A program made the translations under genes and the position numbers. Below are positions 1 through 9,570 of a DNA stretch of 62,319 nt, in pieces. The notes beneath the pieces were generated by a model that had not been told where the DNA came from, did not search any database, and was given only the letters and a program-made list of their open reading frames with translations. Every line of letters starts with the position of its first letter. Position 1 is the first letter of the stretch. Location of the stretch: contig NZ_JAIXPP010000057.1 in NCBI RefSeq assembly GCF_027486195.1, positions 1 through 62,319 on the forward strand, in the 5' to 3' direction. The stretch comes from Novosphingobium sp. Lineage in GTDB: Bacteria; Pseudomonadota; Alphaproteobacteria; Sphingomonadales; Sphingomonadaceae.

Positions 1-115
1 ATCCTGTGAAAGCGTTCGTGCCATCCATGCTGGCCTCCTGTCACCAGCAGGAAGTCTGAATCACAACGAGCCCGCAAAGGGAATCCCAATCGATTCAGAA
101 CGTGTGGAAACCGCT

Positions 116-2017
116 CTAACGCGTTCCTGAACTCATCGTAATGGTGAGCTTGTCGAACAATGTAGCACTGCCGATGGCAGTCAAATGACTTTCGTCGAAC
201 TGCATCGGTGTGCCATCTCGAGCGAACACCACGCATCCCTCACCTTCGCGCGGGCACAATGTCCGCAATGGTGACACATATCCAACCCTTGCGCTTTTAG
301 CGATGCGTCGCATCTGCTGATCAAGCTCGAACAACCCGGGAATGAGATGCGTGGCCACCTCCGCAGGACGATTGCGAAACTGTGCAACAGCAAGAAGCTT
401 TGGCAGCGCCGAATCGTAAGCCGGAACCGGCCCGAACAGCAAAACCTGCGCTCCCTTTGCACGCAGAGACGATAAAGTAGATTCCAATGCCGGAAGGTCA
501 CGTGCCTGCCAATTACCAGCGACCACCACCAAATTGGGACGGAAACGGGAAAGGCCGTCCGTAAGGCCAAAGTGCATCAATTCACTGCAACGTTGCGGCA
601 CCGAGATTGGCTGACGGTCCAGCGGCCTGCAGCCTGAGACTGTGACCTGTCCAATCGTGTCACCGGGGAAGGTTGAGCGAATCCCCGGCAAGAGATGCGC
701 CGCATGGCTGTCCCCCAACACAAGAATTCGGCGACCGGGTCCGGTAGCTGGTAAGCACTTCGAATAGTCGAAGCTGCTCGATGTGTACTTGCTGTCGATA
801 AAGCACGTACCACTGCGAAACGGCAAAGCGGGGTCATAATCGGTGAAAGAAGCCAGTTTCTGTACTTCATGGCCAAAACGTTGCGGGAAACCATGAAAAT
901 AGACGATCAAGCTACCTGCAAGACAGAATGCAAATGATGCCGCCAATCCAATCTTGATGACTCGCGTTTTCTGGAACTTATTACTACTGCGGAAGGGTCT
1001 TTCGATAAAATACCATGAAACCACAGCCGCGACCATCGACATGCCAACAAGCACCAGTCTGCCGCGCCAATTCATACCGACTGTGAAAGGAAGAAATGCA
1101 CCACCCTGGCGCGTCAGCACGATCACTGGCCAATGCCACAAGTAAAGGGAATAGGAAATTAGGCCGACAAATCGAATAGGACTAAGAGATAGCAACTGCG
1201 AAATGAAGTTGGATCGGTCTTTCGATGCCGACATGATGAGCAGCGCCGTGCCAGCACACGCAGGCACAGCGCTCAGCCCAGGGAATCGTGAAGCCCGATC
1301 AAGGAGCAGGATTGATCCAACCACGAGGGCAAAGCCAGCCACGGCGAGCAGGTTTCTCCACCAAACTGAAGCGGGTGCGTCTACATTGCTGGTAGCCAGA
1401 ATACTCCCGATCAATAATTCCCAAACACGGAATTGGGGCAAGTAGAAAGAGGCCTGGGAATCACTTCGAACGAATACTTCTGCAGAAATAAGAGATACCA
1501 ATGCAATTACAGCCAATAAATAGGTTACCTTGGCACCGAACCTCTTCCAGCCCAAACTCAGGATTAAAGGAAACACTAAGTAAAATTGCTCCTCCACTGC
1601 CAAAGACCAGAGATGAAGGAGCGGGTTATTATCTCCTTCGAAGTAATTTATCGTCACATAAAAGTAGACGTTAGCCAGGGAAAGAGCGGAAAATATGACA
1701 CTTGAACCAAGCTTCAAATATTCCACAGGAAATAGTAAGAAAAATGCTGCTGTGATGACCGCGAACAGAACGACAAACAATGCTGGAAAAATACGCCGAA
1801 TGCGCCGATCATAAAAATCTACATATGAGAATCGATCTTGACTGATCTCCTTAAAGATAATTGAACTAATCAGATATCCTGAAATGACAAAGAATATATC
1901 AACACCAACGAAACCCCCAGTAACTATAGGGAAGCCCACATGGAAGAGTACGACGGGAACTACTGCTACGGCTCGCAGTCCATCGATATCCGGTCTGTAG
2001 AATCCCTGCCTCTTCAT
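116..2017 (-). CDS. Membrane O-acyltransferase with SGNH domain (OafA/YrhL type)
   Basis: A 633-residue inner-membrane protein that probably transfers acyl (e.g. acetyl) groups to a surface polysaccharide. The N-terminus has the family opening 'YRPDIDGLRAVAV' followed by about ten hydrophobic segments (residues ~10-370). The C-terminal ~230 residues form an SGNH-hydrolase-like domain with 'LGDSHAAH' near residue 440 and a 'DESH' Asp/His pair near the end, so both catalytic elements are present. It is the last gene of the minus-strand polysaccharide run, 37 bp downstream of the flippase. The ATG at 2017 has a purine-rich GAGAG upstream. Base composition is visibly AT-richer than the central window, which suggests recent acquisition. 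Family assignment is firm; substrate is inference. Confidence 0.9.
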   Translation of the reverse strand: MKRQGFYRPDIDGLRAVAVVPVVLFHVGFPIVTGGFVGVDIFFVISGYLISSIIFKEISQDRFSYVDFYDRRIRRIFPALFVVLFAVITAAFFLLFPVEYLKLGSSVIFSALSLANVYFYVTINYFEGDNNPLLHLWSLAVEEQFYLVFPLILSLGWKRFGAKVTYLLAVIALVSLISAEVFVRSDSQASFYLPQFRVWELLIGSILATSNVDAPASVWWRNLLAVAGFALVVGSILLLDRASRFPGLSAVPACAGTALLIMSASKDRSNFISQLLSLSPIRFVGLISYSLYLWHWPVIVLTRQGGAFLPFTVGMNWRGRLVLVGMSMVAAVVSWYFIERPFRSSNKFQKTRVIKIGLAASFAFCLAGSLIVYFHGFPQRFGHEVQKLASFTDYDPALPFRSGTCFIDSKYTSSSFDYSKCLPATGPGRRILVLGDSHAAHLLPGIRSTFPGDTIGQVTVSGCRPLDRQPISVPQRCSELMHFGLTDGLSRFRPNLVVVAGNWQARDLPALESTLSSLRAKGAQVLLFGPVPAYDSALPKLLAVAQFRNRPAEVATHLIPGLFELDQQMRRIAKSARVGYVSPLRTLCPREGEGCVVFARDGTPMQFDESHLTAIGSATLFDKLTITMSSGTR

Positions 2018-2054
2018 TAGAAATTATCTCTCTCAGGAAAAATGACTGACTTTG

Positions 2055-3356
2055 TTAAAGTTCATCTTTGATTTGTTTATTTCTCTTAAAAACGAAATAA
2101 AAATAAATAAAAACAACCAGCGTATTAACATTATTAGATAATGTTCCAGCAAATATGATCGCATTGAAACCAAGATGAGCAACAGAGGGAATCAATACCA
2201 TAGCCGAAATTAATGCAAATACTTGACCGACTGCAATAATCTTGGGCTCACCTCTTGCAAGAAACACAACGTTGCAACCATAGCGTATTGACTCGACTGC
2301 GTATCCAAACGCTGCGATCGCGACGGTTGCTTGGGTGATGCCGGCTGCTGGCTCGCCGAAGAGCAAGCGCGGAAACCAGCCACCAACGGAGGTAAGCGCA
2401 ACTGCGTAGGTTCCGGAGGCCAACCCTATCAATGACATCGCTCGCAAAGCAATGGACCAATGGCGATTCCTCAGTTTCTGATCAGGCTGCATTGCGAACC
2501 GTGGGATCATGATGGACATAAGGACGATGACCATCTGCGCAGGCGGCACAATTAGCGTCATGATGACTCTCAGTGTCCCACTCGCGGAAACCCCAGCCAA
2601 GGCACCGATCAGTATGACCGGACCGAGATTTCCAAGCCATGACATCGCGTTCGAGGCAAACAACCATCGCCCTGTCCGCCAGAGCCGGGCCTGTGTCCAG
2701 CGGGCCAACTGCCAAGTAGGCCGAGAAAGCCTGAGCGCCTTATGCTGTACAAACAGCATAAGGGCGGCGGCGAAGTTGGCCGCTCCCACGATCAACATCG
2801 CCACAGCAGGATCCCGGCTGCGGAGCACCAATATGAGAGCGACAACGCCGGCGGCGGTCGCGATCGCGTTGACTAGCGCTGCGGCAGCCGCCTCTTTGCG
2901 CAACCCATCGAGGTAGTAAAGGCGGCGAGCAGCATTCTGTGCACGCAGTCCGACGAACGCGAGGCCAGTCGCCGGGATCAGTCCAGCCTCCGGTAGCTTC
3001 AGCCGAACCGCAACCGGCCACGCAATCACAAGTGTCGAGAAGATCGCCAGCGAGTAAACAAATGAAATCGTGAGAAAGGTCCCTCGAAACGCGGCGCGCG
3101 AGCTTAAAGGTAGGCGCCGAACTGAAGCCGGGACACCATCACCGAACAGGCCCATGCTCGACGTTTCCAGAAATTGCAGGAGGACCCAGGCAATGCTGAG
3201 CCAGCCAAAGCTTATGCCCCCCAACCAATGCCCCATTGCCGCGGTGAAGGTGAAGTTGACCCCTGTAAGGATGAGTTGCTCAAGCAACCCAAAGGAGACC
3301 GCGCCAGCCCATTTGGACATGACTTGCGCACCGCGTTGTTGAAATCGGGCGATCAC
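2055..3356 (-). CDS. Wzx-like polysaccharide flippase
   Basis: A 433-residue polytopic membrane protein with about 12-14 hydrophobic segments, matching the lipopolysaccharide-biosynthesis (Wzx/MATE-like) flippase family that moves lipid-linked repeat units across the inner membrane. The start is a GTG whose bases overlap the TGA stop of the upstream Wzy-like gene (GTGA overlap), indicating translational coupling. An ATG 12 codons further in is an alternative. The C-terminal ~100 codons (2055-2300) are strikingly AT-rich, unlike the N-terminal part. Flippases diverge strongly, so the family call rests on topology, length and operon position rather than a motif. Confidence 0.8.
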   Translation of the reverse strand: MIARFQQRGAQVMSKWAGAVSFGLLEQLILTGVNFTFTAAMGHWLGGISFGWLSIAWVLLQFLETSSMGLFGDGVPASVRRLPLSSRAAFRGTFLTISFVYSLAIFSTLVIAWPVAVRLKLPEAGLIPATGLAFVGLRAQNAARRLYYLDGLRKEAAAAALVNAIATAAGVVALILVLRSRDPAVAMLIVGAANFAAALMLFVQHKALRLSRPTWQLARWTQARLWRTGRWLFASNAMSWLGNLGPVILIGALAGVSASGTLRVIMTLIVPPAQMVIVLMSIMIPRFAMQPDQKLRNRHWSIALRAMSLIGLASGTYAVALTSVGGWFPRLLFGEPAAGITQATVAIAAFGYAVESIRYGCNVVFLARGEPKIIAVGQVFALISAMVLIPSVAHLGFNAIIFAGTLSNNVNTLVVFIYFYFVFKRNKQIKDEL

Positions 3357-4684
3357 CTCAAGCGGCTTCCCACAAGCGCCATATGGCGCCCGTTGGGTCT
3401 GCTCCGACGCGGGGGTAGCCCGGTTACCGCTTCCGCTGATGACCGCAAAAACAACTTTGCATATAGGAAGGAGAGCAGGAACAGTGTGGTCGTATTGGGC
3501 ACAACTACAGGCACTTCGTTGAGCGAGGAAACAAGGCAGTAGGTAAAGACTCCCAAAGGAGCGACCGCATAGGAGACGCTACCGTCAATCAAAGCTCGTA
3601 CTGCATAGCGACCGGCGAAATAAAACACTGCCGCGTAAGTCGCACCGCCGATCAGGCCGAACTCGATGAGGGCCTGAAGGAACCCGCTCTCGAAGTTCTG
3701 ATAGCGCGAGTACCACAGCCCGGTTCCAGCGTTCAGCGCCTCGCCCAGCGAGTTGTCGGTGCCGCTGAACGCCTCGCCGTAGCCATAACCGAAGATCGGC
3801 TGTGCACTGAAATGGCTGTACCAGGATTCGTAGAGGTAGGTGCGACCGGTAAAGGTATCGTCGCGGTTGAACAATTCCAGCCATGTGTCGGGGAATGCGA
3901 CGAGTGCGGCGATCACGGCGACCACCACCACGCCAACCAGCCCGGCAATCGCCGGAGCGCGCCGATAGGTCACCCCAACGAACATGACCGCGATGCTCAG
4001 TGCACCCGACAGGATCGGGCTAACGGCACCGCTGAGCAGCAGCGCCACCATGAAAATGCCGAGGCGAACGAACAGCGCAGCAGACCATTTGCCGCCGGGC
4101 GACAGTGCCATGCCCACACCGATGACGATGGCCTGCACGAAGAATGTCGCCGCGAGGTTCTTGTGCGGGAAAATGCCCGCATACGGGGTTGTGCCCAGGA
4201 GCGTGTTGCGCTGCAGACGGTCGTATACGACAGCAAACTCGGCGTTGGCGAGCAGCGGATAGAGCAGCAGGTGTACGACAGTCAGGACCACCGCGAGGCT
4301 GAAAAAGATACTGAGCACTCGGTCGCTGCTGAAGCGGTCGGCGGCCCAGCCGCCAAACAGAATGGTCAGAACGAGGCTCACCAGTTTCACGATGCTGGAA
4401 ATCTCGACGCCGTTGGTGACGTAGGCCACGACCGAGGTCAGGGTCAGGATTCCGCCAAAGATCCACGTTTTCGGGATGGTCAATGGTTTGATCAAGGCAA
4501 TCGCGCCGATCAGCACAGCGTAGAGTGTCAGCCAGATCGCGACATAAGCCTGTGATTCCGATGCCTTGCCGACGTTGTTCACATCGGAAAGGTCGACGAA
4601 AACCAGATAAAAGGCATTGCTGACCATCGCCAGATAGACGGTGAAGAACGCCAGAGGGAACTGCGAAAGCAGACTTCGCCGCAT
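3353..4684 (-). CDS. O-antigen ligase / Wzy polymerase-like membrane protein
   Basis: A 443-residue integral membrane protein with about 11 hydrophobic segments and one long periplasmic loop (residues ~270-345, containing 'RTYLYESWYSHFSAQPIFGYG' features and a following 'NFESGFLQALIEFGLIGG' block). This is the layout of the O-antigen ligase / Wzy_C family, which polymerises or ligates lipid-linked oligosaccharides at the periplasmic face. It lies between an aldo/keto reductase (one-base ATGA overlap at 4684) and the flippase (GTGA overlap), so it is in a tightly coupled operon. Whether it is a polymerase or a ligase cannot be told from sequence alone. Confidence 0.82.
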   Translation of the reverse strand: MRRSLLSQFPLAFFTVYLAMVSNAFYLVFVDLSDVNNVGKASESQAYVAIWLTLYAVLIGAIALIKPLTIPKTWIFGGILTLTSVVAYVTNGVEISSIVKLVSLVLTILFGGWAADRFSSDRVLSIFFSLAVVLTVVHLLLYPLLANAEFAVVYDRLQRNTLLGTTPYAGIFPHKNLAATFFVQAIVIGVGMALSPGGKWSAALFVRLGIFMVALLLSGAVSPILSGALSIAVMFVGVTYRRAPAIAGLVGVVVVAVIAALVAFPDTWLELFNRDDTFTGRTYLYESWYSHFSAQPIFGYGYGEAFSGTDNSLGEALNAGTGLWYSRYQNFESGFLQALIEFGLIGGATYAAVFYFAGRYAVRALIDGSVSYAVAPLGVFTYCLVSSLNEVPVVVPNTTTLFLLSFLYAKLFLRSSAEAVTGLPPRRSRPNGRHMALVGSRLR

Positions 4685-5616
4685 CAGACCATTCCTCTCA
4701 ACGCAGTCAGGATCTCGTCAGCCAACGACAGCGCACGGGCACTCGCCAGTTCTTTCACTCGGCCCGGATCACGCGATTGGGCGATCACCATCCCGCCCGG
4801 TGCCTCGGACAGCGCCAGAGCCATCAGCAGGCTTACGGCGCCCCGCGGTTCGGTGCAGTGGATGGACGTCCGGTCGGTCACTTCTGCGGCAAAGGCCGAA
4901 TGCGCCTCGAAGATCGACTGTAGTTGCGGCAGGTTGTGCACGACACCATGCCGGTTCGTCGCCATCTCAGGCGAAGCTGCGAGATGTTGGCCATCCAGCC
5001 GCCAGACGCCCTGTGCCATGGCCAGCGGTGCAGACAACGGCCATGACATGGCCTGAAGGCTCTCGGTGCGCGACCCGACGCCGGCGACACCAATTTTTCC
5101 CTCCCGCTGCAATTCAGACAGCAACTCGAGCAGTTCCGGCGATAGATCGCTGGCCAATGCCTCATGCAGCAGGAGCACATCGATGTGATCCCGGCCCAGC
5201 GCGCGGAGGCTTTCCTCGACCGATGCACGGACAAAGCCGGTGTCGAACTGACCCCGAGGCGCGGCTGCGCGCATCTTGTTGCCAAGTTTGCGGCGCAATC
5301 CCGGAACTGCCGCCAGCCCAACGCGCGCGGTGCTCCGCACAAGGTGCCCCAGACGCCCGGGCCGGCTGCCCCGCCCAATGCCGACTTTCGTCGTTACGGT
5401 CGCAGCGCTGCCGAATTCCTTGATGGCACGGCCGAGAAACTGCTCAGCCTCACCAAACCCGTAGGAGGGCGCTACGTCGAAATGGCGAACGCCGGCGTCC
5501 CATGCGGTTGTGAGCAGTTTGCGTGATGGGGTCCAGCCGGTCGAACCGCCAAGGCCGCCACAGCCGAAGGCGATGCGGGTCGTCCGCCGGCCATTGGCGA
5601 GTACGATCTCATCCAT
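4684..5616 (-). CDS. Aldo/keto reductase family protein
   Basis: A 310-residue TIM-barrel protein that starts 'RTTRIAFGCGGLGGST' and carries 'GVRHFDVAPSYGFGEAEQFLG' with the family's Asp and catalytic Tyr, then 'VTTKVGIG' with the expected Lys. Aldo/keto reductases reduce carbonyls with NADPH. The C-terminal part is diverged ('MVIAQSRDPGRVKELASA' corresponds to the cofactor-phosphate region). It overlaps the GMC oxidoreductase gene by 8 bp upstream and the Wzy-like gene by one base downstream, so it probably acts on a sugar or a polysaccharide precursor. That role is inferred from context only. Confidence 0.85.
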   Translation of the reverse strand: MDEIVLANGRRTTRIAFGCGGLGGSTGWTPSRKLLTTAWDAGVRHFDVAPSYGFGEAEQFLGRAIKEFGSAATVTTKVGIGRGSRPGRLGHLVRSTARVGLAAVPGLRRKLGNKMRAAAPRGQFDTGFVRASVEESLRALGRDHIDVLLLHEALASDLSPELLELLSELQREGKIGVAGVGSRTESLQAMSWPLSAPLAMAQGVWRLDGQHLAASPEMATNRHGVVHNLPQLQSIFEAHSAFAAEVTDRTSIHCTEPRGAVSLLMALALSEAPGGMVIAQSRDPGRVKELASARALSLADEILTALRGMV

Positions 5617-7177
5617 GCACGGCTCGCAGCTTCTGGTTCAGGCGCAAGGCCAGCGCGATCGCGGTGAACGTGCAGTTCACGAAGCCGGAGGTCGGAAATA
5701 CAGCGGCGCCGGCGACGTAGACGTCATCCGTACCAAAGACCTTAAGGTCCGGATCAACCACCCCCGTAGCCGGATCCGCGCCGATTCGCGCTCCGCCCAT
5801 CTGATGATTGGTGTCGTCGCCTTCCTCCAGCAAGGCTGCGTCGCGTGCCGTGATCCGGGCATCCAGATCGACCGTTGCAATGCCTTCGCGTGCCAGCAGA
5901 TCGCGAATGTTCTCGGCGCAGGCGGCAACGGTCTCGATTTCCCGGCCATCAACCGTCCAATTCAGCGCAAGGACCGGCAGGCCCAGGGCATCGCGTTCGT
6001 CCCCACGCGTGATCGCCGATTGAGCAACCGGCACCTGTTCGGTCGTCACGCGCAACTGGATCGCCGCGTTGCGCGGATGAAACGCCCGGTTGGAGCGCAG
6101 ATAGCGCACCACCATCGGCAAGGCGACACGCGCTACGCCAATGAAATGGCGTGGCAGCTCGCGCCAGTTCGCTGGCAGTTTCCCCCTTCGCAGACTGCGC
6201 ATGAAGTGTCTGAGATTCTCGGCATTTTCCTTGTAGGAGGTCGAGAAGATGAACGCACCGCATGCCTGCAGCAGCCCATCCCTGCGCTGCACGGCCTCGC
6301 TGAGCTTCAGCTTGGGATTGTATTTGTATCCGCCGAGAAAGACGTTCTCGAACAGGCTGTCAAAGCGCTTGCGATCTGCAACCCTGACAGTGCCGACAAT
6401 CACGTCGATATGGTCATAGTAGCCGCGCCCCAGCCAGGGGTTGGCGTTCCATGGCGCCGCTTCCCCGCTGACATAGGGCTGCTGCAGCATCCGAACGATC
6501 TCGAACGTGCCGCAAGCCAGAACGAACGCACGCGCACGCACGCGCACTTCCTTGCCGCCGAGCGTCCGGACGACAGCCTCGTGCCGTCCATCTGGCAGCG
6601 GCGCGAAGCCCACGAAGTTCGCATGGAGCAGAACGGTGGCGAGTGGCGAGGCGATGTCCTGCGCATAATGGACAGCAAGGCTCGGTTCCTTGAGCCAGCG
6701 TGTGAAGAAGTAATCGAGCCCCGGGTCATCCGCCAGTTGCGCCCCTGCCTTGGCACAGACCCCCGCATCGTCGGAAATCGCCGCATCCATGCCGAGCAGC
6801 GTGTTCGCGGCGTCGTACCACGGATCCACGTCTGCGCGGGTGAAAGGCCAGCCCAGCCCGTCGCACTGCGCCCGCGGCTCGAACACAATGGGATCGAAGC
6901 GGCCGAGCTGGCCGCCCCAGAAATGCGTTGTGCCGCCAAGCAGGCGGAACCGGCCGATATGGACGCCCTCATGCAGCTTCCCGGTGGACCGGGCAGAGCG
7001 CACGATATCCTGCGAGCGATTCTCGAGCCCCGCACCGCCCGCCTCGATCAGCAACGTACGTTCGCCGCGCCGGACGCGGTCGGCCAGCATCGACAGGCCG
7101 ACTGCCCCGCCGCCGATGATCACGACATCTTCTTCCAGCGGTCCGGCGACCTGGGAATCTTCGAGATCAAGCAGCAT
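5609..7177 (-). CDS. GMC-type FAD-dependent oxidoreductase
   Basis: A 522-residue flavoprotein. The N-terminus has the dinucleotide-binding sequence 'VVIIGGGAVGLSMLADRV' (from about residue 20) followed by an acidic 'LLIEAGG'. The C-terminus has the GMC_oxred_C signature 'NHQMGGARIG' and 'VYVAGAAVFPTSGFVNCTFT'. Members oxidise alcohol groups of sugars and other polyols with FAD. First gene of the left minus-strand operon; its ATG faces the divergent beta-helix gene across 121 bp that must hold both promoters. A sugar-oxidising or ring-modifying role in polysaccharide assembly is inferred from the neighbours. Confidence 0.88.
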   Translation of the reverse strand: MLLDLEDSQVAGPLEEDVVIIGGGAVGLSMLADRVRRGERTLLIEAGGAGLENRSQDIVRSARSTGKLHEGVHIGRFRLLGGTTHFWGGQLGRFDPIVFEPRAQCDGLGWPFTRADVDPWYDAANTLLGMDAAISDDAGVCAKAGAQLADDPGLDYFFTRWLKEPSLAVHYAQDIASPLATVLLHANFVGFAPLPDGRHEAVVRTLGGKEVRVRARAFVLACGTFEIVRMLQQPYVSGEAAPWNANPWLGRGYYDHIDVIVGTVRVADRKRFDSLFENVFLGGYKYNPKLKLSEAVQRRDGLLQACGAFIFSTSYKENAENLRHFMRSLRRGKLPANWRELPRHFIGVARVALPMVVRYLRSNRAFHPRNAAIQLRVTTEQVPVAQSAITRGDERDALGLPVLALNWTVDGREIETVAACAENIRDLLAREGIATVDLDARITARDAALLEEGDDTNHQMGGARIGADPATGVVDPDLKVFGTDDVYVAGAAVFPTSGFVNCTFTAIALALRLNQKLRAVHG

Positions 7178-7298
7178 AGGGGGGCGGTATCACAGGCATG
7201 GAAGGGGAGAAAGCCTCGTGCGGTGCCGTCAAAGGCAGGTTAAGGATGCTTGTGCGATGGATCATCGCCGGGACCATAAGCCAATCGAGGGAAGCGCT

Positions 7299-8363
7299 GT
7301 GATTTATCGCCATATGTTGCTTGTGACCGCCGTCCTGTTCCTGGCAAGCCCAGCCGTCGCTGAAGAATCCCATGTCTACGTCCGATCCGATGGCGATGCC
7401 TCGGGTGATGGACGCAGCCCACAAACTGCCGTTTCGTCGCTTGCTCGCGCGCGCGATATCGCGCGCCAGCTGCCCAGCCCCCGCACCGTTCATCTCGACG
7501 GGAAGTTCGTCATGGATGGACCGCTCGAACTCGGGCCGGCGGACTCGGGCACGTCGTGGCTCGGCGGCCCGAACGCAGCTCTCACCGGGCAGGGCAAAGT
7601 GCCCTATGCGATCCATGGATCGAGCCTTCGGGATGCTTCCTTCGCCGGTTTCGCGATCAGCGATTTCGCAAAGCAGGGGATCAACCTGGTCGATCCCGCG
7701 CGGGTCACCATTTCTGGTCTGGCAGTTTCGCGGATCACCTCTGACGCCTGGAGCCAGGGCGGCATCTTCGTATCCGGCAACATCAAGGACCTTGCGATCA
7801 CCGGCAATACCGTGAGCGATACCGGCTACATCGGCATCGGCGTCTTCTCGAACTATGGACAATCCGGTGTGCGGATCAGGATTGCCGACAACCGGGTCGA
7901 GCACACCTGCAAGAAAGTTGCCGACTGCGGCGCGATCTACCTCGGTGGGCGCGGCACCAACAGCGGCTCGCAGATCACCGGGAACATCATCAACGACTTC
8001 GGCCCGCAAAGCTCGAAGGGACGCGGCATCTATCTCGATGATTGGGAGTCCAACGTCACGGTCACGAACAATTGCGTCGCTGGGCCGGGTCTCTTCGGCA
8101 TGCACATTCACGGCGGGCGCAACAACAAGATCACCGGCAACCGGATCGACGCCCGCGGCCTGCGCGCGGCGCTCCTGAACCAGGCAAACTGGCACCAGCC
8201 CAAGCGCGACATGCTTGGCAATGTCTTTGCCAACAATACGATCCAACTCGACCCGGCGGTCCCCAATCTGCTCGAAGAACGTCAGTCGCGCGCCACGCAG
8301 ATGGTCCGAATGTCCGGCAATCGCATTATCGATCAGGCCCCGCCGGGCAGGTGCCCCTTCTGA
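7299..8363 (+). CDS. Secreted right-handed parallel beta-helix protein
   Basis: A 354-residue exported protein. I place the start at the GTG at 7299 because GAGG at 7287-7290 lies 8 bp upstream; an in-frame ATG at 7314 and one at 7257 are alternatives. The first ~22 residues are a signal peptide ending 'PAVAEE'. The body has the pectate-lyase/NosD-like beta-helix pattern: repeated short strands with Asn/Gly turns such as 'ITGNTVSDTGYIGIGV', 'ITGNIINDF' and 'ITGNRIDARG'. Such proteins often bind, cleave or epimerise polysaccharide. It is the only plus-strand gene in the polysaccharide locus and converges with the GT4 gene. Catalytic residues cannot be assigned. Confidence 0.8.
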   Translation: MIYRHMLLVTAVLFLASPAVAEESHVYVRSDGDASGDGRSPQTAVSSLARARDIARQLPSPRTVHLDGKFVMDGPLELGPADSGTSWLGGPNAALTGQGKVPYAIHGSSLRDASFAGFAISDFAKQGINLVDPARVTISGLAVSRITSDAWSQGGIFVSGNIKDLAITGNTVSDTGYIGIGVFSNYGQSGVRIRIADNRVEHTCKKVADCGAIYLGGRGTNSGSQITGNIINDFGPQSSKGRGIYLDDWESNVTVTNNCVAGPGLFGMHIHGGRNNKITGNRIDARGLRAALLNQANWHQPKRDMLGNVFANNTIQLDPAVPNLLEERQSRATQMVRMSGNRIIDQAPPGRCPF

Positions 8364-8415
8364 GCGACGATGCCGCAGGAGATCGCCAGGGATCGCGTGC
8401 GCCCCTCGCATCGGA

Positions 8416-9570
8416 TCAGGTCCCGAGGGCCTTGAACACACCTGCGGCAAAACGCTGCGCCATCTGCTCGATGGAATAGCGATCGGCCATGGCCCGAGCT
8501 TCGTCCGCCATGGCCGATCGTCTTGCCGGATCGAGCAGCAGATCGGCCACCGCATCACCATAGGCCTGAGAATTCTGCCAATCCGCAACCAGCAGTCCGT
8601 TCACGCCCGGCTCGAGATAGGCGATCTCCGGGCTATGCCACGGGAACGCGGTTGTCGCGATCGGCAGGCCGGTGACGCCGGCATCGAGGATGGCAAGGCC
8701 CATCAGGCCGGGCATGAGGAAGACATGCCCCATGCACATCAGATCGACCTTTTCCTGCCCGAAGCGCGGTCCCATCACGTGCATCCATGGCCGCGTCCGG
8801 GCCAGCTCTTCGGTCAACGGCAAATCGGAACCACCGCCGATAACCACGAACTCGAAGTCCGGCACGCGCGAGCGGATAAGGTCCGCCGCCTCGACCAGAA
8901 AGCCCATGCGCTTGTCAGGGTAGATGCTGCCGATGAACACACCGATCGGACCGGGACCGATGCCGAACTGTCGGCGCAAAGCTTCAAGTCGGCCCTCGTC
9001 CGCCGCCGCCACCTGCTGGCGCAGTTCAGTGGTATCGACCGCATTGTTGAAGACGGTGATCCGTTCGCTGGGATAGCCCAGTGATTCAACGTGGCGGCGT
9101 GTCTCATCAGTATAGGCGAACCACCAATCCGCCTTCGTTGCCCAGAACTGCTTGAAGCGCTCCCCGGCACCATCCGGATTGCGCGACTGGAAATTGCGGC
9201 CGTGCCCGAAATAGGCGACCTTGTTTCCGCGCAGGCGAGACAGGGCGAGCAGGCCATAGTTCACCAGCAGCTTGTTCTCCTGCTGGACGATGGCGAGGTC
9301 ATAGCCGCTCGCCTCCAGCAGGACGTGCTGGTATTCCTGACCGGAAAACCGTGTGAGCGGCACGCACCGCCCCCACTCGATGTCCACAGTATCGTTCTTG
9401 AAGCGGTCACGCTTGCCGAGGTGCGAGTAGTAGACAACGTAGTCCACGCCCGCTTCACGCAGGATCTCCCGCAAGCGCTCATGAAACGGCCGCCGATAGT
9501 GGTATGACGGCGGATAGATGAAGCAGACGCGTTTCAAGTTCGCTGTCCCCTGAACCGATGCCTCAGACAC
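8416..9570 (-). CDS. Glycosyltransferase family 4 protein
   Basis: A 384-residue GT-B-fold cytoplasmic glycosyltransferase that probably adds one sugar of the surface polysaccharide. The second domain has 'IGVFIGSIYPDKRMGFLVEAADLI', the usual GT4 donor-binding opening with the conserved Lys, and 'VFNNAVDT' before it. The usual E-x7-E region reads 'GLAILDAGVTGLPIATT', so the second acidic residue is Asp rather than Glu. It overlaps the unknown TIM-barrel gene upstream by 8 bp, so the two are probably co-translated. Sugar specificity is unknown. Confidence 0.87.
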   Translation of the reverse strand: MSEASVQGTANLKRVCFIYPPSYHYRRPFHERLREILREAGVDYVVYYSHLGKRDRFKNDTVDIEWGRCVPLTRFSGQEYQHVLLEASGYDLAIVQQENKLLVNYGLLALSRLRGNKVAYFGHGRNFQSRNPDGAGERFKQFWATKADWWFAYTDETRRHVESLGYPSERITVFNNAVDTTELRQQVAAADEGRLEALRRQFGIGPGPIGVFIGSIYPDKRMGFLVEAADLIRSRVPDFEFVVIGGGSDLPLTEELARTRPWMHVMGPRFGQEKVDLMCMGHVFLMPGLMGLAILDAGVTGLPIATTAFPWHSPEIAYLEPGVNGLLVADWQNSQAYGDAVADLLLDPARRSAMADEARAMADRYSIEQMAQRFAAGVFKALGT

